NCBI GenBank assembly: GCA_021160405.1
Contig: JAGHCO010000149.1
Span: 1 to 5,359 of the forward strand
DNA length: 5,359 bases
Source: Candidatus Aerophobota bacterium
Lineage (GTDB): Bacteria; Aerophobota; Aerophobia; Aerophobales; JAGHCO01
Direction: 5' to 3'
Positions 4,152 through 5,359 of the stretch are shown here, in pieces. The notes under the pieces are model-generated. The model did no database searches and was not told the origin of the DNA. It saw nothing but the letters and a program-made list of their open reading frames with translations. The position numbers were made by a program, and so were the translations under genes. Positions within the stretch are counted from its first letter, which is position 1, and every line of letters starts with the position of its first letter.

Positions 4152-5177
4152 TTATCCCAATTTCCCTGCCTCTTCTCCTCTTATCTTTTTTCTCATTGCC
4201 TCACTTTTCTGAATTAAAAAGGGTAGATTATCCTCTGTTACTCTGGAAAAATAAATTTCAATTTTAAAGTTTAGTTTTTCTCTATCCAAAAGAATTGAAC
4301 TTTTCACCCCATTTCTCCCCCTTTTATTAAATTCCCTGCATAGAAGAAAAATTGGGAAATTACGGGAAGCTATAAGGGCAAATTCTGCCGCTCTTAAAGC
4401 GTACCGATTTCCATTAAAGCTGACAGAGGCACCCCTCCCTTTCCTTACCAACTTTAAAGCTTCTACATCGGTAATACTATCCCCTACATAAATTACCTGA
4501 GAAATAGTTGTTTTAGCTCTGTTTAAAGCATCAATTACTGCTTTTTTCTTTTCTTCTCCTCCCACTGGATTTATCTCATCTAAAATTTTCCCACATCTCA
4601 TTGAGGGAATTTCTTCATTTAGTATCTCATCCAACATTTTTAAGGTAGTTTTACTTTCTTTAGAAAGCTCTTCTTCTCTTTTTACTCCTTGTAAATCTAT
4701 TTCTGGTAAGTTAAGAATTTCTCTGTAAAGAAATTTTAGTCTATCTATCTGTTTTAAAGAGAGAGAATATCTATCAAAATCTATCTTTGTAGAGTAAGTA
4801 TTCTCATAAGGAAAATTTGTTGCCTCGCATAGAGCTTCAATATAGGGACTATAACTGGTGCTAATTATGAATGTAGGCATTTCTAATTGTATTTGAGAGA
4901 GAAGGTCTTTAGCTCCTGGAAACAAAAGGAGATGAGAAGCTGAATAATCTTTAACTTGATTGTTACTTACTCCATAAGCCTTTAAAAAAGGAACGACAAA
5001 TTTTAAGGTAGTACCTGCCCGATACCCTTTTCTTTTTACTACATCAGCTAAATAGTCATCGTACCTGCTTACAAGAGAAAAGAACTTTCCTCCATCAGGA
5101 AGGAAATGCTGGCAAAGCTCAAGAGCATTATCATTTTTAGTAATTGGTCCCTCACAATCAATACACAGTATTCTCAT
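4152..5177 (-). CDS. HAD-superfamily hydrolase, EhaR/COG4030-like
   Basis: This intact 341-residue HAD phosphatase-like protein resembles the group annotated in archaea as energy-converting hydrogenase A subunit R. It opens with MRILCIDCEGPITKNDNALEL. Motif I is Asp7-Cys-Glu9-Gly-Pro instead of the usual DxDGT, so the second acid is Glu. SRYDDYLADVV (37-47), KRKGYRAGTTLKFVVPFLKAYGV (48-70) and LLLFPGAKDLL (83-93) are typical of the group. Motif II is ISTSYSP (105-111), motif III a lysine in EEKKKAVI (208-215) and motif IV VGDSITDVEAL (231-241; Asp233, Asp237). All catalytic positions are filled, so a phosphohydrolase or phosphotransferase is likely. The substrate is unknown, and a hydrogenase role is not supported by neighbours seen here. 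No Shine-Dalgarno sequence precedes the ATG, only an A-rich leader, and an inverted-repeat arm ends 12 bp upstream. It is separated from the TA genes by repeats and is probably an unrelated resident gene. Confidence 0.8.
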   Translation of the reverse strand: MRILCIDCEGPITKNDNALELCQHFLPDGGKFFSLVSRYDDYLADVVKRKGYRAGTTLKFVVPFLKAYGVSNNQVKDYSASHLLLFPGAKDLLSQIQLEMPTFIISTSYSPYIEALCEATNFPYENTYSTKIDFDRYSLSLKQIDRLKFLYREILNLPEIDLQGVKREEELSKESKTTLKMLDEILNEEIPSMRCGKILDEINPVGGEEKKKAVIDALNRAKTTISQVIYVGDSITDVEALKLVRKGRGASVSFNGNRYALRAAEFALIASRNFPIFLLCREFNKRGRNGVKSSILLDREKLNFKIEIYFSRVTEDNLPFLIQKSEAMRKKIRGEEAGKLG

Positions 5178-5189
5178 TTTTTTGATTTT

Positions 5190-5276
5190 TCAGCCACGGA
5201 TGGACGCTGATATTTTTCTTTTATTATCATATATATTTAACCCTATCTGTTTTCATCTGCATGAATCTGTGGCTAA
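5190..5276. repeat. Large imperfect inverted repeat upstream of the HAD gene
   Basis: Left arm 5190-5211 (contains CAGCCACGGATGGACGCTGA) and right arm 5255-5276 (contains ATGAATCTGTGGCTAA) are inverted copies matching at 16 of 22 positions, separated by 43 bp of AT-rich spacer. The best-conserved core is AGCCAC/GTGGCT. Wording like ATCCGTGGCT and ATCTGTGGCTAA is familiar to me from dispersed intergenic repeats in draft genomes of environmental bacteria, though this is memory, not a search. In RNA it would form a long, bulged stem. It has no clear U tract and is not a classical terminator. Confidence 0.6.
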
Positions 5277-5285
5277 GTGTTTTTC

Positions 5286-5359
5286 TTAAAGATTAAGGCG
5301 GATAGGCTTGGTCTTTTTTATTTCATTAAGTTTAATTTTTCCCTCGGCTAAGAATTTAA
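5286..5359 (-). CDS. C-terminal end of an unidentified gene (partial, cut by the window edge)
   Basis: One minus frame is open from the right edge to a TAA at 5286-5288 and reads KFLAEGKIKLNEIKKTKP followed by IRLNL, 23 residues. The other two minus frames and the plus frames carry stops here, and the peptide has a plausible lysine-rich coding character. It is too short to assign to a family. Its stop is 108 bp upstream of the HAD start on the same strand, so read-through transcription into the HAD gene is possible. Confidence 0.4.
   Translation of the reverse strand, partial: KFLAEGKIKLNEIKKTKPIRLNL

Noticed and set aside
3812..4212. Two plus-strand frames over the antitoxin start and the repeat spacer
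   Set aside because: They are shadows of the antitoxin, the pyrimidine-rich repeat array and the HAD 3' end. The products are rich in Leu, Phe and Thr without recognisable motifs.

Overview
The window is AT-rich bacterial DNA in which every recognisable gene lies on the minus strand, so transcription runs from right to left. Strong GGAGG-type ribosome binding sites precede some genes, one promoter is a good sigma-70 match, and GTG is used as a start. This fits an uncultivated or environmental bacterium, probably an anaerobe. The phylum cannot be fixed from the sequence. The HAD gene resembles the archaeal EhaR group, which is also known outside archaea, so it does not settle the domain by itself.

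Right part (about 3900-5359): the C-terminal tail of an unidentified gene enters from the right edge. A 108-bp spacer with a large imperfect inverted repeat follows. Next comes an intact EhaR-like HAD-family hydrolase (341 aa). Directly after its stop lies a degenerate tandem array of 7-bp units, followed by two copies of an 8-bp word and a second short run of the same heptads that abuts the -35 box of the next promoter.

Middle part (1482-3900): two compact toxin-antitoxin-type modules lie head to tail. The first is an RHH antitoxin and MazF/PemK endoribonuclease pair, with its own promoter and a candidate operator. The second is an XRE/ImmA-IrrE (COG2856-like) regulator-metallopeptidase followed by a DUF4411-type PIN-domain protein. 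The leader of the second module encodes what looks like the eroded C-terminus of an earlier gene, possibly a DNA methylase.

Left part (1-1362): three overlapping reading frames are all damaged. They are an HD-domain phosphohydrolase (COG1078/YwfO-like) broken by a 2-bp expansion of a GT repeat and also missing its C-terminus, a YwgA-like gene broken by one extra base in an A8 tract, and a short fragment resembling the middle of DUF2851 proteins. The five complete genes to the right are intact, so simple sequencing noise is a less likely explanation, though it cannot be excluded because both lesions sit in simple repeats. The first ~20 bases are strikingly GC-rich and may mark the edge of different DNA.

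Overall this looks like an accessory island: two putatively functional TA or defence-like modules, the decayed remains of an HD/YwgA module, gene fragments and short intergenic repeats. The most interesting items are the two repairable frameshifts, the hidden heptad array and the inverted repeat pressed against the HAD start. I found no wholly new system that I could defend.
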